Source: an uncultured Lachnospiraceae bacterium (GTDB taxonomy: Bacteria > Bacillota > Clostridia > Lachnospirales > Lachnospiraceae). Taken from it: a DNA stretch of 64,000 nt. The notes under the pieces are model-generated. The model did not search any database. It was given only the letters and a program-made list of their open reading frames with translations, and was not told the origin of the DNA. The DNA lies in the NCBI GenBank assembly GCA_948441955.1, contig CAOJQZ010000004.1:4262-68261 (forward strand), written 5' to 3'. Made by a program: the position numbers and the translations under genes. How positions within the stretch are numbered: position 1 is the stretch's first letter; each line of letters starts with the position of its first letter. Shown here piece by piece: positions 55,077 through 63,990 of this stretch.

Positions 55077-56428
55077 CAGGGGCATGGGAAAATCCGGAAA
55101 CGGCAGAATTTATAAGCTGGCTTAAGAGGCAGGGCGCTTCAAAGATAAGGCTTTTTATTAACAGACGGAAATCTCTGACGCTGTCAGTGCAGCGGCAGAG
55201 CCTTAAGAACTGTAAGTACGGAGATACGGAGCTTTATTTTGTGGAAGCTTTATGGAAAGGCGAATATGCCTGCGCCTATATAGATTCCCTTGAAGACAGG
55301 GAAGAGCTTTTAAGAAGTCTTGATGAAACCTCCGGTGTTTTTACGGACCGGATAATCACAGGTAAGCTAGAGGAAAGCCGGGATTTCCGGGGACAGAGGT
55401 GGCGGGAGGCTGACCGTAAGGAGGTTACGGAAGTTTTGTGCCTTGCGGAAAGAGAAGCCCTGGCCTGTGAAAAAGCAGATTTTGTAGAAATATGTGAATA
55501 CCGGCAGTATGAGGATACTATAACCCTTATAGATGAGGATATGAATTATCTGTCGGATGATGACGGAGACTGTACATTTTTTATCCGGGTGATAGCAAGA
55601 GACGGAGACTTTGTGTCAGCAGCCTCTAAGTTTGGAGTGGTCAGTGCACAGGAAAGAGAGGCCTTTAAGGAAACTGCTGTAAGGATTGCAAGGCGCGGGG
55701 CAGAATATGCCAGATTGGGTCTCCATGCAGGGAAGCTTTCCTCCGGCAGCTATGCCATTGTTTTAGAAAACTGCGTGGCGGCTGAGCTTACAGGCCATTA
55801 TCTTCCGGTATTTTACGGAGAAAATCTAAAGAATCACACAAGTGTGCTTGCCGGAAAAGAAAAGCAGAAGGTGGGCTGTCCGTTTCTTAGGCTTTCGGAG
55901 GATCCCTTCAGCAGCCAGGGAACAAGGAGGCGTCGGATTGATGATGAAGGAGTACCTGTTTGCAAAAAAAATTTATTGAAAAACGGTGTGTTTGAAGAGG
56001 TCTTATATAACAAAAAAAGCGCGGCCGAAGATGGCACGCAAAGTACAGGGAATGGTTTTAAAGCAGATCTTACCGCTGATATGGGAACAAGCGCTACGAA
56101 TGTAATACTGTCGTCGGGGGGAGATACATTTTCCAAAAGGGAAATAATAGAAGCAACGGAAGGCGGCGTTTATATTACGCAGGTTGACGGCATCTTTGCA
56201 GGGACAGATACAGAGAGCGGCAATTTTTCTCTGCTTGCATCAGGAAACCGGATCACAGGCGGGCAGGCGGCAGAGGCGGTTCATCAGTTTACTATATCAG
56301 GCAATATCTGTGAATTGTGGCGGGATATAGAGATGATTGGAGACGATCCGGTGTACCGCATTACAGATGATGTCTGTATGGTAAGCCCTACAATAAAGGT
56401 GAAAAGTCTTATGGTGTCAGGAGAGTAA
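55073..56428 (+). CDS. tldE: TldE/PmbA-like partner of TldD
   Basis: Starts with GTG sharing bases with the tldD stop (GTGA), after AGGTAAGGAG. The 451-residue protein has the PmbA/TldE layout but no HExxxH, as expected for the non-catalytic subunit. Visible stretches are GSYAIVLENCVAAELTGHYLPVFYGENL, the glycine-rich region around DMGTSATNVILSSGG and GGVYITQVDGIFAGTDTESGNFSLLASG. It would pair with TldD to complete the protease. Confidence 0.88.
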   Translation: MTGAWENPETAEFISWLKRQGASKIRLFINRRKSLTLSVQRQSLKNCKYGDTELYFVEALWKGEYACAYIDSLEDREELLRSLDETSGVFTDRIITGKLEESRDFRGQRWREADRKEVTEVLCLAEREALACEKADFVEICEYRQYEDTITLIDEDMNYLSDDDGDCTFFIRVIARDGDFVSAASKFGVVSAQEREAFKETAVRIARRGAEYARLGLHAGKLSSGSYAIVLENCVAAELTGHYLPVFYGENLKNHTSVLAGKEKQKVGCPFLRLSEDPFSSQGTRRRRIDDEGVPVCKKNLLKNGVFEEVLYNKKSAAEDGTQSTGNGFKADLTADMGTSATNVILSSGGDTFSKREIIEATEGGVYITQVDGIFAGTDTESGNFSLLASGNRITGGQAAEAVHQFTISGNICELWRDIEMIGDDPVYRITDDVCMVSPTIKVKSLMVSGE

Positions 56429-56454
56429 GGGAGGGGCTGCCGCTTACACAGGAC

Positions 56455-56483
56455 TTTACATGATTTTGATAATCTGCTATGAT
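56455..56483 (+). promoter_or_regulatory. Promoter for SGNH hydrolase gene
   Basis: TTTACA (56455-56460), 17-base spacer, TATGAT (56478-56483), 40 bases before the start codon. Confidence 0.7.
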
Positions 56484-56522
56484 GAAGGCAGAATAAATAT
56501 ATATTAGGTAAAAGCTGACTAT

Positions 56523-57572
56523 ATGAATATAAGAAGGTATTTGAAAAAAATAAGCGCCGCAGTCTGCATATGCCTGTTACCGGCATGTATTCTATTATTT
56601 CCTGTGCGGGCTCAGGAAGAAGAAACGAAGGAGAGCAGCATTATTTCCTGCGCTGCTTTTGGAGACAGCATTGCAAAGGGCTATGGAGGACGCGGCAGCG
56701 AGGATTTAAAGAGCTATTCAGAGATTCTTATGGAGAAGATATCTGAGGAGACAAAGCGTCCCGCGGAATGTAGAAAGCACGGAAAAAACGGACTAGATTC
56801 GTCAAGACTGAATTCAGAAATTTTTGATACGGAGGAAGCGGCCGCAGATATGGAGGTTGCAGACATTATTACCTTGACGATCGGCGCAAACGATCTGATG
56901 CAGGAATTTAAAGGAGCGGCCCAGGAGGTTCTGGGTACAGAACGTAGGTTTGCAAGCGCTTATGACGCGATGGATGCGCTTATGGAAGGCGTGGAGGGAA
57001 ACCCGCTTTTGATTATGAAGGTTCTTGATGTGCTGAATAACTGGGACTATGATGGGTTTGAGGAGCAATGGATTCTGGCTATGGAAAAACTCTCTGCCCA
57101 CAGGAAGGAATCCTCACAGCTGATTGTGACAAATATTTACAATCCAGTCAGTGGGTTTGAGCTGCCGGCCAGTATGAATCAGATTGTCGAAGATATTATT
57201 CTGAATATGAATGAAATCATGTATCAGTATGGGGAAAAGTATGATTACTATGTGGTGGATCTATTTTCATCTGATATCTGTGATAACCTTCAGGAGGACG
57301 GACTGCATCCGAATCAGGAGGGGCAGGAGATCATTGCTGAACTGGTATTGGAAAAGGTTGATACAGGCCGGTTCATAGGAAAGCCGGAAAAGGAGATAAA
57401 GAAGGAGTCCGGACCTGAACGGGCTGTGAGGCGCCGGTTCAGCCTGTGGAATGTGTTCGGTCCGGTTCCGTTCCTATTAGGGACGCTTTTATTACTGCTC
57501 ATCCTGCTGGCTTTTTGGCAGAGGATAAGAAGGCGGAAGAATCATTTGAAAATTCAGGGAAAGGATCAATGA
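56523..57572 (+). CDS. Membrane-anchored SGNH/GDSL hydrolase
   Basis: A 349-residue exported enzyme. It has a signal peptide (~1-28), SGNH block I FGDSIAKGYGG (~49-59), block III GANDLMQEF, and block V DGLHPNQEGQE with the catalytic Asp and His. A C-terminal membrane helix (~318-338) and basic tail hold the catalytic domain outside the membrane. Such enzymes act on esters of lipids, glycans or cell-wall acyl groups; the substrate is unknown. It is transcribed in the same direction as tldE but has its own promoter. Confidence 0.88.
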   Translation: MNIRRYLKKISAAVCICLLPACILLFPVRAQEEETKESSIISCAAFGDSIAKGYGGRGSEDLKSYSEILMEKISEETKRPAECRKHGKNGLDSSRLNSEIFDTEEAAADMEVADIITLTIGANDLMQEFKGAAQEVLGTERRFASAYDAMDALMEGVEGNPLLIMKVLDVLNNWDYDGFEEQWILAMEKLSAHRKESSQLIVTNIYNPVSGFELPASMNQIVEDIILNMNEIMYQYGEKYDYYVVDLFSSDICDNLQEDGLHPNQEGQEIIAELVLEKVDTGRFIGKPEKEIKKESGPERAVRRRFSLWNVFGPVPFLLGTLLLLLILLAFWQRIRRRKNHLKIQGKDQ

Positions 57573-57605
57573 ATATATGGGTATTTTTTTGAGGGACAAA
57601 AAATA

Positions 57606-57839
57606 TTGGTATTGCTACTCGCTTGTTTTTTTGCAATCTGCGGATGCTCGAATCGGGATGTGACCGCTATTTATGATGATGATTCAAAGATAGCGGAGGA
57701 GTATGATACGTATTCTTTAGTCAAATATAAGGGAATTCAGGTTAATGAAAATTATAAGGCTAGCGCCGGGAAAATAGAGGGAATGTATACCGTATGGAAA
57801 TGTGACTCAACGATATCGGAGGGTGAGTTTGGTGATTGA
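57606..57839 (+). CDS. Small putative lipoprotein, unknown function
   Basis: No ATG starts this frame; TTG at 57606, ten bases after GAGGGA, gives a 77-residue protein with a hydrophobic leader ending in FFAICGC, a plausible lipobox, then a short polar domain. No family recognised. The end overlaps the next start. The gene may be a remnant of a longer lipoprotein. Confidence 0.5.
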   Translation: MVLLLACFFAICGCSNRDVTAIYDDDSKIAEEYDTYSLVKYKGIQVNENYKASAGKIEGMYTVWKCDSTISEGEFGD

Positions 57840-58251
57840 TTTACAGAATAAAAATGTGTGCCCGTCACTGGAGGAGATTGGTGAATTTACCGGAAATCCG
57901 TTATTTCTTAAATTTTGTTCGGAGGCAATGGAAAAATACAACTGCAAAGAGAAGATAGAATTCAGTTCCTGCAGCATGGAGCCGGGATGGAATATAAAGT
58001 TCAAAAAATCGGGAAAGACTTTGTGTACGATATATCCGAAGGAACAGTATTTCACAGTGATGGCGGTGATAGGCAGAAAGGAGAAAGAGTCCTTCGAGGA
58101 GATTCTGCCGGAATGTGACGTAAGACTTAATGAGATTTATCAACATACAAAAGAAGGAAACGGGCAGAGGTGGCTTATGATTGATTTGGAGGATATGGAT
58201 GATTTGTACAGGGATGTGCTTAGGCTCATTGATATCCGCAGGGAGCCATGA
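57832..58251 (+). CDS. DUF3788 family protein
   Basis: The frame is open from 57802, but GTG at 57832, after GGAGGG (57819-57824), gives the family-like start. The ~139-residue product shows CPSLEEIGEFTGNPLFLKFC, the central CSMEPGWNIKFKKSGKTLCTIYPKEQYFTVMAVIG and a C-terminal WLMIDLEDMDDLYRDVLRLI, the pattern I know from DUF3788. No enzymatic motif is evident. It overlaps the lipoprotein gene before it and the DUF3784 gene after it. Confidence 0.75.
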   Translation: MIDLQNKNVCPSLEEIGEFTGNPLFLKFCSEAMEKYNCKEKIEFSSCSMEPGWNIKFKKSGKTLCTIYPKEQYFTVMAVIGRKEKESFEEILPECDVRLNEIYQHTKEGNGQRWLMIDLEDMDDLYRDVLRLIDIRREP

Positions 58252-58583
58252 TGAGTAAAGAGGTTATTGCATGCGGCGGCGCAAGTTTGTTATTTTTGGC
58301 ACTCTCATTTATTTTTACGTGTTTGAAAGGGAAGGCGGCAATGCTGATAAGCGGGTTTAATACGCTGCCGAAAGAGAAAAGAAAGCAGTATGATACAGAA
58401 AAAATGAGCAGAGATCAAAGAAATCTGTTTTTGATCTGGGCTGCTATTTTGGGAGCAGGAGCTGTTTTGGCATATTATATCTCAAGATATATGGCAATGC
58501 TTGCATTTGTAATATGGTTACTTGTATTTTTAAGAGATGTACATTTAGACGAGGAGAAGGCTTTCGGGAAATATAAAAAGTGA
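58251..58583 (+). CDS. DUF3784 family small membrane protein
   Basis: Two adjacent ATGs (58248, 58251) are possible; the second is better spaced from GGGAG. The ~110-residue protein has an N-terminal membrane helix (~6-24), the DUF3784 motif GFNTLPKEKRKQYD, and one or two helices near the C-terminus. Function unknown. It is tightly packed with its neighbours. Confidence 0.75.
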   Translation: MSKEVIACGGASLLFLALSFIFTCLKGKAAMLISGFNTLPKEKRKQYDTEKMSRDQRNLFLIWAAILGAGAVLAYYISRYMAMLAFVIWLLVFLRDVHLDEEKAFGKYKK

Positions 58584-58609
58584 GGCAGAGCTGAGGAGGA
58601 GAAAAGTTT

Positions 58610-58873
58610 ATGAAAAAGAGGGAGGAGCTGCATCAGATTAAATTGTCGGAAATTCAGAAGAAAAAGCTGAATGAGGAAATAAAGGCGTTTTATCTGGACG
58701 AGCGGGGAGAAGAGATTGGCATGATTGAACAGATGCAACTTCTGGACTTATTTGTACAGAAGCTGGCTCCGATTGTTTATAATAAGGCTCTTGACGATGC
58801 AAAAAAATGGTATGGTCAAGTGCTGGACAATCTGGAATCTGACTTTTATGCGCTTTATAAAAATGAAAACTAA
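58610..58873 (+). CDS. DUF2164 family protein
   Basis: An 87-residue helical protein resembling DUF2164: KLNEEIKAFYLDERGEEIGMIEQMQLLDLFVQKLAPIVYNKALDDAKKWY. GAGGAGGAG lies upstream of the ATG. Function unknown. It ends a run of four small same-strand genes. Confidence 0.78.
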   Translation: MKKREELHQIKLSEIQKKKLNEEIKAFYLDERGEEIGMIEQMQLLDLFVQKLAPIVYNKALDDAKKWYGQVLDNLESDFYALYKNEN

Positions 58874-58897
58874 TTTTATTATGCCAGCCTGCTTTTG

Positions 58898-58925
58898 AAT
58901 CCCTCAGGAATTTGTCCGGGGGATT
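58898..58925 (+). terminator. Weak terminator between DUF2164 and DUF2971 genes
   Basis: AATCCC-TCAGGA (58898-58909) can pair with TCCGG-GGGATT (58915-58925) with a bulge, followed by TTTT. Imperfect stem and short T run. Confidence 0.35.
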
Positions 58926-58931
58926 TTAAGC

Positions 58932-59789
58932 TTAGTAACGCAGCTTTATATTAGAAAGAGCTACGCTGGCTGTATATCCTTTTGTACGGAGCATGTATTC
59001 CATACCGCTTTTTGCAAGATCAATATGGTTTTGGGGTGCAACCATGATTTCCTCGATAGGAAGATTTCCTTCACTTAAGGGGATTTCTATATAGGGCAGC
59101 ATGAAACCATCCTTGGGGCGGAAATGTACTGCAGTATCCCTTTGCCTTTTAAAAATAAATCGGTATTCCTGCTCTTCTGCAAAGCCCTCCTGCTTAAAAA
59201 ACATGGCGTAGACCTCCGCCATTTTTTGGAATTTCCGGCAGGCCTTCTGATAGCCTGTATCCTGACGGTTATGGCTTCCGGTTTCCAGAATTTCATTTAA
59301 CGGCATCCGAAGAAGATCCGGCAGATAATTGCATAGGTTTTTTCGGATCAGCTGTTTTTGTTTTTTCATATCATATACAACGAGGCCGTGGTATGCGATC
59401 TCAGCGGCCTCTTCTATTCTTGAAATAATTTCGTCGCTTCGAAAACCTATGTTATAGCCGGTTTTATTTCCAAATTCCGACCACATAGTAATACTGTCCC
59501 GGCATTTTGAAAAGGAAAGGACAAAATATTCCCGATTTTTTTCTTTTCCTGCATACACGGAATCTGCAAGGAACATTTCCGTCAAGGAAGAATTCTTTAT
59601 ATTTTCCCGGCACACTTCGTCAATAATTCCCTGAATATGAAAAAATTCATTCGGATCATTTAAAAAATCACTTTTTGTCGCCCAAAAACAATTGAAGCTT
59701 AGAATTCCGTTGATTCCGTTGCTTTTTGTATAGTGATACAGGATACTTCCTTTTTCCGCCTGTGCAAGCTTTACCTGTCTGCCGGACAT
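58932..59789 (-). CDS. DUF2971 family protein
   Basis: A 285-residue soluble protein with the DUF2971 N-terminus LYHYTKSNGINGILSFNCFWATKSDFLNDPNEF, a central SKCRDSITMWSEFGNKTGYNIGF and a C-terminal EEQEYRFIFKRQ. AGGAGGAGG precedes the start. The family is of unknown function; members sometimes occur near defence or toxin genes, but nothing of that kind is adjacent. Confidence 0.82.
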   Translation of the reverse strand: MSGRQVKLAQAEKGSILYHYTKSNGINGILSFNCFWATKSDFLNDPNEFFHIQGIIDEVCRENIKNSSLTEMFLADSVYAGKEKNREYFVLSFSKCRDSITMWSEFGNKTGYNIGFRSDEIISRIEEAAEIAYHGLVVYDMKKQKQLIRKNLCNYLPDLLRMPLNEILETGSHNRQDTGYQKACRKFQKMAEVYAMFFKQEGFAEEQEYRFIFKRQRDTAVHFRPKDGFMLPYIEIPLSEGNLPIEEIMVAPQNHIDLAKSGMEYMLRTKGYTASVALSNIKLRY

Positions 59790-59927
59790 GATACAATTCC
59801 TCCTCCTAAATAATACTCTATGCTTATCTTACCATATTTTTGCAGTTATTGGTATAAATTTCAGCAGTATCATGCAAGGTTGTTTCCTGGCAGTTGATTT
59901 TATTTATTAAAGTATCGGAGCATTCGA

Positions 59928-59956
59928 TTGCTGTCCTTCTTTTTTTTCCTTATAAT
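59928..59956 (+). promoter_or_regulatory. Sigma-A-type promoter for XRE regulator operon
   Basis: TTGCTG (59928-59933), 17-base spacer with a T run, TATAAT (59951-59956), 41 bases before the start. Confidence 0.8.
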
Positions 59957-59996
59957 GAACCTATAATAAAACAAAATCATTTAGGAGAAAGACAGC

Positions 59997-61127
59997 ATGT
60001 ATGAATTGAATTTGGCAGATAATATTACAAGACTGCGGCATGAGAGGAAAATTACACAGGAGGATTTGGCGGATTTTCTTGGGGTTACAAAGGCTTCCGT
60101 TTCTAAATGGGAAAATGCCCAAAGTACTCCGGATATTATGATTCTGCTTCAGCTGGCAGCATTTTTTGATATAACCGTGGACGCTCTTTTAGGGTACGAG
60201 CCTCAGCTCTCCAGAGAGCAAATCCGCCGTTTCTATGTGGAGTTGTCCAAAGACTTTGCCAGCCGGCCCTCTGGCGGGGTGACTCAGAAGATCCGCGCCC
60301 TGGCTCACAGATATTATTCCTGTTATCCTTTTCTTTTGCAGCTTTGTGTATTGTATCTGAATCATTTTATGCTGGAGGAAACAGTGGAGAAGCAGCAGGA
60401 GATTCTTGAGGAGGCCGTTTTGTGGTGCGGGCATATTATAGGAAACTGCAGTGATGTGGGAGTGTGCAGTGACGCTTTGGTTTTGAAGGCCGCAATAAAT
60501 CTTCAGCTTGGCCGGTCAAGAGAGGTAATTGAGGCGTTAGAGCCTTCAGCAGAACCTGGCCGTCTTGCGGGAAAGGAGGGGGCGATACTCACACAGGCAT
60601 ATCAGATGGAAGGAGAAACAAAAAAAGCAAAAAGCTATATCCAGCTGAGGGAATATCTGGATCTTGTGAATCTTGCAGGAGATCAGATTCTATCCATGTC
60701 CCTCTATGTAAATGATTTGGGCCGTTGTGAAAAAACAATACAGCGCGTAAAAGGGGTACTGTCATTGTACGGGTTGGAGGCTCTTCATCCGAATCTGGCG
60801 GCGCAGTTTTATTATCAGTCTGCCGTGGTTTATGGAATGAACGGGAAGAAAGAGAAGGCATTAGAGGCTGTCGGGGATTTTGTAAAGTGTGTCAGAAGGC
60901 TTTTGGAGGAAGAGGAGGCTGTGCTCCACGGGGATGAATATTTTGACCTGCTGGATGCGTGGATTGAAAAACTGCCCCTGGGAAGGACAGCGCCCAGGGA
61001 TAGGAGGCTTGTGAAGCAGAATCTGGAGGAGTATTTCCAGCATCCTGCTTTTGATGGAATAAAGGAAACAAAAGAATTTGAAAGACTTGTATATATATTG
61101 ACGAAAGGAGGCCAAAGCAATGCCTGA
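59997..61127 (+). CDS. XRE family regulator with TPR-like C-terminal region
   Basis: A 376-residue protein. Residues ~6-60 are an HTH_3 domain (LNLADNITRLRHERKITQEDLADFLGVTKASVSKWENAQSTPDI). The remainder is alpha-helical with repeats suggestive of TPR (e.g. AAQFYYQSAVVYGMNGKKEKALEAVGDF). Such regulators may sense a peptide or partner protein. It heads an operon with a PLDc_N protein and an ABC exporter and probably controls it; its 3' end overlaps the next gene by 8 bases. Confidence 0.85.
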   Translation: MYELNLADNITRLRHERKITQEDLADFLGVTKASVSKWENAQSTPDIMILLQLAAFFDITVDALLGYEPQLSREQIRRFYVELSKDFASRPSGGVTQKIRALAHRYYSCYPFLLQLCVLYLNHFMLEETVEKQQEILEEAVLWCGHIIGNCSDVGVCSDALVLKAAINLQLGRSREVIEALEPSAEPGRLAGKEGAILTQAYQMEGETKKAKSYIQLREYLDLVNLAGDQILSMSLYVNDLGRCEKTIQRVKGVLSLYGLEALHPNLAAQFYYQSAVVYGMNGKKEKALEAVGDFVKCVRRLLEEEEAVLHGDEYFDLLDAWIEKLPLGRTAPRDRRLVKQNLEEYFQHPAFDGIKETKEFERLVYILTKGGQSNA

Positions 61128-61323
61128 TATAAAAGAATTTATACCGTTTTTGATTCCTCTGGCGGTTGTGCAGATGGGACTGCTTGCCTACACTCTTTAT
61201 CATATTCTGACGCATAAAACATATAAGCGCGGAAGCCGGGGGCTTTGGCTCATTGTTGCACTGGCAGGGATGCAGTTTATCGGCCCGCTTCTATATTTCC
61301 TGCTGGGAAGAGAGGAGAGCTGA
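61120..61323 (+). CDS. PLDc_N domain small membrane protein
   Basis: A 67-residue protein with two membrane helices (~7-28 and ~43-62) and the PLDc_N pattern ending in GLWLIVALAGMQFIGPLLYFLLGREE. The start overlaps the XRE gene; the ABC ATPase ATG is two bases after its stop. Such proteins often accompany bacitracin/bacteriocin-type ABC exporters. Confidence 0.82.
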   Translation: MPDIKEFIPFLIPLAVVQMGLLAYTLYHILTHKTYKRGSRGLWLIVALAGMQFIGPLLYFLLGREES

Positions 61324-61324
61324 T

Positions 61325-62221
61325 ATGGAAATGCTGACGCTTTCGCATGTGAAGAAAAACTTTGGAGGAAAAGAGGTACTTAAGGATGTAACCTTTTCTG
61401 TGCCGGAGCATAGTGTATTTGGATTTGTGGGGCTAAACGGCGCAGGGAAGACCACCACCATGAAAATGATTCTGGGCCTTTTACCCTCTGACGGCGGGGA
61501 AATTACAGTAAATGGGAGACCGGTCTGCTGCGGAAATACGCCTACTAATCAATTTGTAGGGTATCTGCCTGATGTGCCGGAATTTTATTCCTACATGACC
61601 CCGGAGGAATATCTGCGTTTTTGCGGGGAAATTACCGGAATGAGGGCGGCAGAGATCAAAATCCGCAGTGAAGAGCTGCTGCGGCTGACAGGATTGTATG
61701 GAGAGAAAGGCCGGATAAAGGGTTTTTCGCGGGGAATGAAGCAGCGTTTGGGCATTGCCCAGGCATTATTCGGCCGGCCCAGGCTGTTAATCTGTGACGA
61801 GCCGGCTTCCGCACTGGACCCGGTGGGGCGAAAAGAGCTGCTGGATATTCTGGTATCGGCAAAGGAGCAGACCACCGTGCTTTTTTCAACCCATATTCTG
61901 TCGGATGTGGAACATATCTGTGATGAAACAGCCTTTCTGCATCAGGGGCGGATCGCCCTTAAGGGCTCACTTGAAGAGGTGCGTAAGATAAGAAAAGCTG
62001 CGGGAACAGAGCTGGAAACCGAGAGAAGGGAAGAAGCCGGGATGCTTTCGGAAGCCTTTCCGTTTTTAAAGTATACCGGAAGAAATACGCTGTTGCTTGA
62101 GGATACAGAACGTCTGACGGATATTCTTCGTTTTATAGCGGATCGAAATTTTAGGATTTTGCGTATAGAGCGGAGGGAGATGTCGCTTGAGGATTTATTT
62201 ATGGAGGTAGTGGGGAAATGA
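61325..62221 (+). CDS. ABC transporter ATP-binding protein (export type)
   Basis: The ATG at 61325, after AGAGAGGAG, starts the family N-terminus MLTLSHVKKNFGGKEVLKDV. The 298-residue ATPase has Walker A GLNGAGKT, a Q-loop before LPDVPEFYSYMTPEEYLRFC, signature FSRGMKQRLGIAQAL (an R in place of the usual second G), Walker B LLICDEPASALD and the H-loop STHILSDVEH. It pairs with the overlapping permease gene; likely exports an antimicrobial peptide or similar compound. Confidence 0.92.
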   Translation: MEMLTLSHVKKNFGGKEVLKDVTFSVPEHSVFGFVGLNGAGKTTTMKMILGLLPSDGGEITVNGRPVCCGNTPTNQFVGYLPDVPEFYSYMTPEEYLRFCGEITGMRAAEIKIRSEELLRLTGLYGEKGRIKGFSRGMKQRLGIAQALFGRPRLLICDEPASALDPVGRKELLDILVSAKEQTTVLFSTHILSDVEHICDETAFLHQGRIALKGSLEEVRKIRKAAGTELETERREEAGMLSEAFPFLKYTGRNTLLLEDTERLTDILRFIADRNFRILRIERREMSLEDLFMEVVGK

Positions 62222-62979
62222 AGGCTTTTTTGAAAAAGGAATGGATGGAGTGGGGCAGGAGCGGGCGGATTTTGATTTTAATGTTTGTTTTTATACTGTT
62301 TGGAATTATGAATCCGGCTGTTGCGAAGCTTACTCCCTGGCTTATGGAAGCCCTTTCAGACTCTCTTTCGGATACAGGTCTTGTGACTTCGGGCGTTACT
62401 GTAAATGCTATCCATTCCTGGATTCAATTTTATAAAAATATTCCAATGGGGCTTATTATCTTTATACTGGTCTGCTGCGGATGCTTTACTGCAGAATATG
62501 ACAGAGGAACTTTGATACCTGTAGTCACAAAAGGGCTGTCCCGCAGAAAAATTGTGGGAGCTAAAGCGCTGGTATTATTGGCAATATGGACGGCGGTGTA
62601 TTTTCTCTGCTACGGAATTACCTATGGATATAATGAGTATTTCTGGGATAACAGTATTGCAGAAAATGTATTCTTTGGAGCCGTCTGTACATGGTTATTT
62701 GGAGTGTGGGTAATCTCGATTTTTATATTGTTCTCTGTTATAGCAAAAAACAGCTCTCAAGTACTTTTAGGAACCGGAGGTGCGGCTGTGGGAGTTTATC
62801 TTTTCGGTATGTTTCCTGGGCCGGCTCCTTTTCTTCCGGCAAGGCTTCTGGAGGGAATGTCCTTGCTTCAGGGGGTGAATGGGGCGGAAGACTATTATTG
62901 CAGTATAGTGGCAGCAGGAGCTATGAGTATATTATGCCTGACTCTGGCGGTTTGGCGATTTGACAAAAGGAAACTGTAG
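62218..62979 (+). CDS. ABC-2 type transporter permease
   Basis: A 253-residue membrane protein with about six hydrophobic segments and the ABC-2 pattern FTAEYDRGTLIPVVTKGLSRRKIVGAKALVLL around residues 88-120. Its ATG overlaps the ATPase stop (ATGA). Substrate unknown. It converges on the radical SAM gene with a 23-base gap. Confidence 0.88.
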   Translation: MKAFLKKEWMEWGRSGRILILMFVFILFGIMNPAVAKLTPWLMEALSDSLSDTGLVTSGVTVNAIHSWIQFYKNIPMGLIIFILVCCGCFTAEYDRGTLIPVVTKGLSRRKIVGAKALVLLAIWTAVYFLCYGITYGYNEYFWDNSIAENVFFGAVCTWLFGVWVISIFILFSVIAKNSSQVLLGTGGAAVGVYLFGMFPGPAPFLPARLLEGMSLLQGVNGAEDYYCSIVAAGAMSILCLTLAVWRFDKRKL

Positions 62980-63002
62980 AATTGGGGAGGATATAAATGC
63001 AG

Positions 63003-63893
63003 TCAAAACAAGCAGAGCTGTTCTGTCTGATAAGCTTTTTTGTACTGATGGATGATATCCTCCATACGGTATACAATCTTTCGGTTTGTACATTCTTCCG
63101 AAAAATATTCCCACAATTTTTTTGCCTTAGGGCTGCGGCATTCATAATAATTTCCATATTGCTTTCGGTATCTTTCAGGCAGATATTCTCCGGGAAACCG
63201 TTCGTTAAGTTTCTCATAGTACCAGTTTCTTTGATTTCCTCTTAATGTCATTCCAAAGGCCGGGTATATGAATCTGGCGCCGGAAGCCTCAGCCCGGCGG
63301 ATAATCTCTCCGGTATTTTCAACATTATCTTCCAGAAACGGAAGGACGGGCATAAGCAGAATGCCTGTATAAAGTCCGCTTTTGCTTAATGCTTCGATCA
63401 TCTCAAAACGTTTGCCCGGCAGAGAAACATAAGGTTCAATTTTTCCCGCCAGACTGTCGTCGGCGGTTGTTACAGTTACTTTTAAAAGTACCGGAGAATG
63501 TTCGGCAATACTTTGAAGGATATCAATATCCCGCGCTAAAAGTGTACTTTTTGTGGCAATGGCGGCGCCGAATCCAAAGGCGTCGCATAATTCTAATGCG
63601 CGCCGTGTAAGCAGATGCTTTTGTTCGAAAGGATTATATGGATCACTCATGGAACCAGTGCCCACAACGCCGCTTCTTGTTTTTCTGCGCAGGTCGTCCC
63701 GGATAATCTGCAGTGCGTTTTCTTTGATTCGTATCCGGTCAAAATCCTCTATCTGATAACAGTCTGAGCGGCTGTCGCAGTAAATGCAGCCGTGGCAGCA
63801 GCCTTTGTATATGTTCATATTGTAATCAATTCCGAACCATTTTGCCGGAGCCTTTGTTTTTGTTACAATAGTTTTTGCAGGGATGTATTCCAT
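63003..63893 (-). CDS. SPL family radical SAM protein
   Basis: A 296-residue protein with a radical SAM CX3CX2C cluster (CCHGCIYCD, about residues 32-39) and the features of COG1533: NIYKGCCHGCIYCDSRSD, GTGSMSDPYNPFEQ and LTRRALELC, with VTVTTADD later. The family includes spore photoproduct lyase, but the cysteine spacing and sequence match the wider SPL-like group found in many anaerobes. Its reaction is not known. GGAGAAAAG precedes the ATG. Confidence 0.88.
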   Translation of the reverse strand: MEYIPAKTIVTKTKAPAKWFGIDYNMNIYKGCCHGCIYCDSRSDCYQIEDFDRIRIKENALQIIRDDLRRKTRSGVVGTGSMSDPYNPFEQKHLLTRRALELCDAFGFGAAIATKSTLLARDIDILQSIAEHSPVLLKVTVTTADDSLAGKIEPYVSLPGKRFEMIEALSKSGLYTGILLMPVLPFLEDNVENTGEIIRRAEASGARFIYPAFGMTLRGNQRNWYYEKLNERFPGEYLPERYRKQYGNYYECRSPKAKKLWEYFSEECTNRKIVYRMEDIIHQYKKAYQTEQLCLF

Positions 63894-63961
63894 ATTCTTT
63901 TCTCCAATGTTTTATTAGTATTATCTTCTATCATCGACATAACCGTTAAATAAATCCGGGT

Positions 63962-63990
63962 TTTACATTTTGCCTCTGGTCTATTATAAT
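63962..63990 (+). promoter_or_regulatory. Promoter reading out of the window
   Basis: TTTACA (63962-63967), 17-base spacer, TATAAT (63985-63990). The -10 sits between GTCTAT (63979-63984) and ATAGAC (63991-63996), a 6-base inverted repeat that could be an operator. The target gene lies beyond the right edge. Confidence 0.6.

Noticed and set aside
63003..63893. True spore photoproduct lyase
   Set aside because: The family is shared, but the sequence resembles the general COG1533 group and I cannot see a residue set that proves photoproduct repair.
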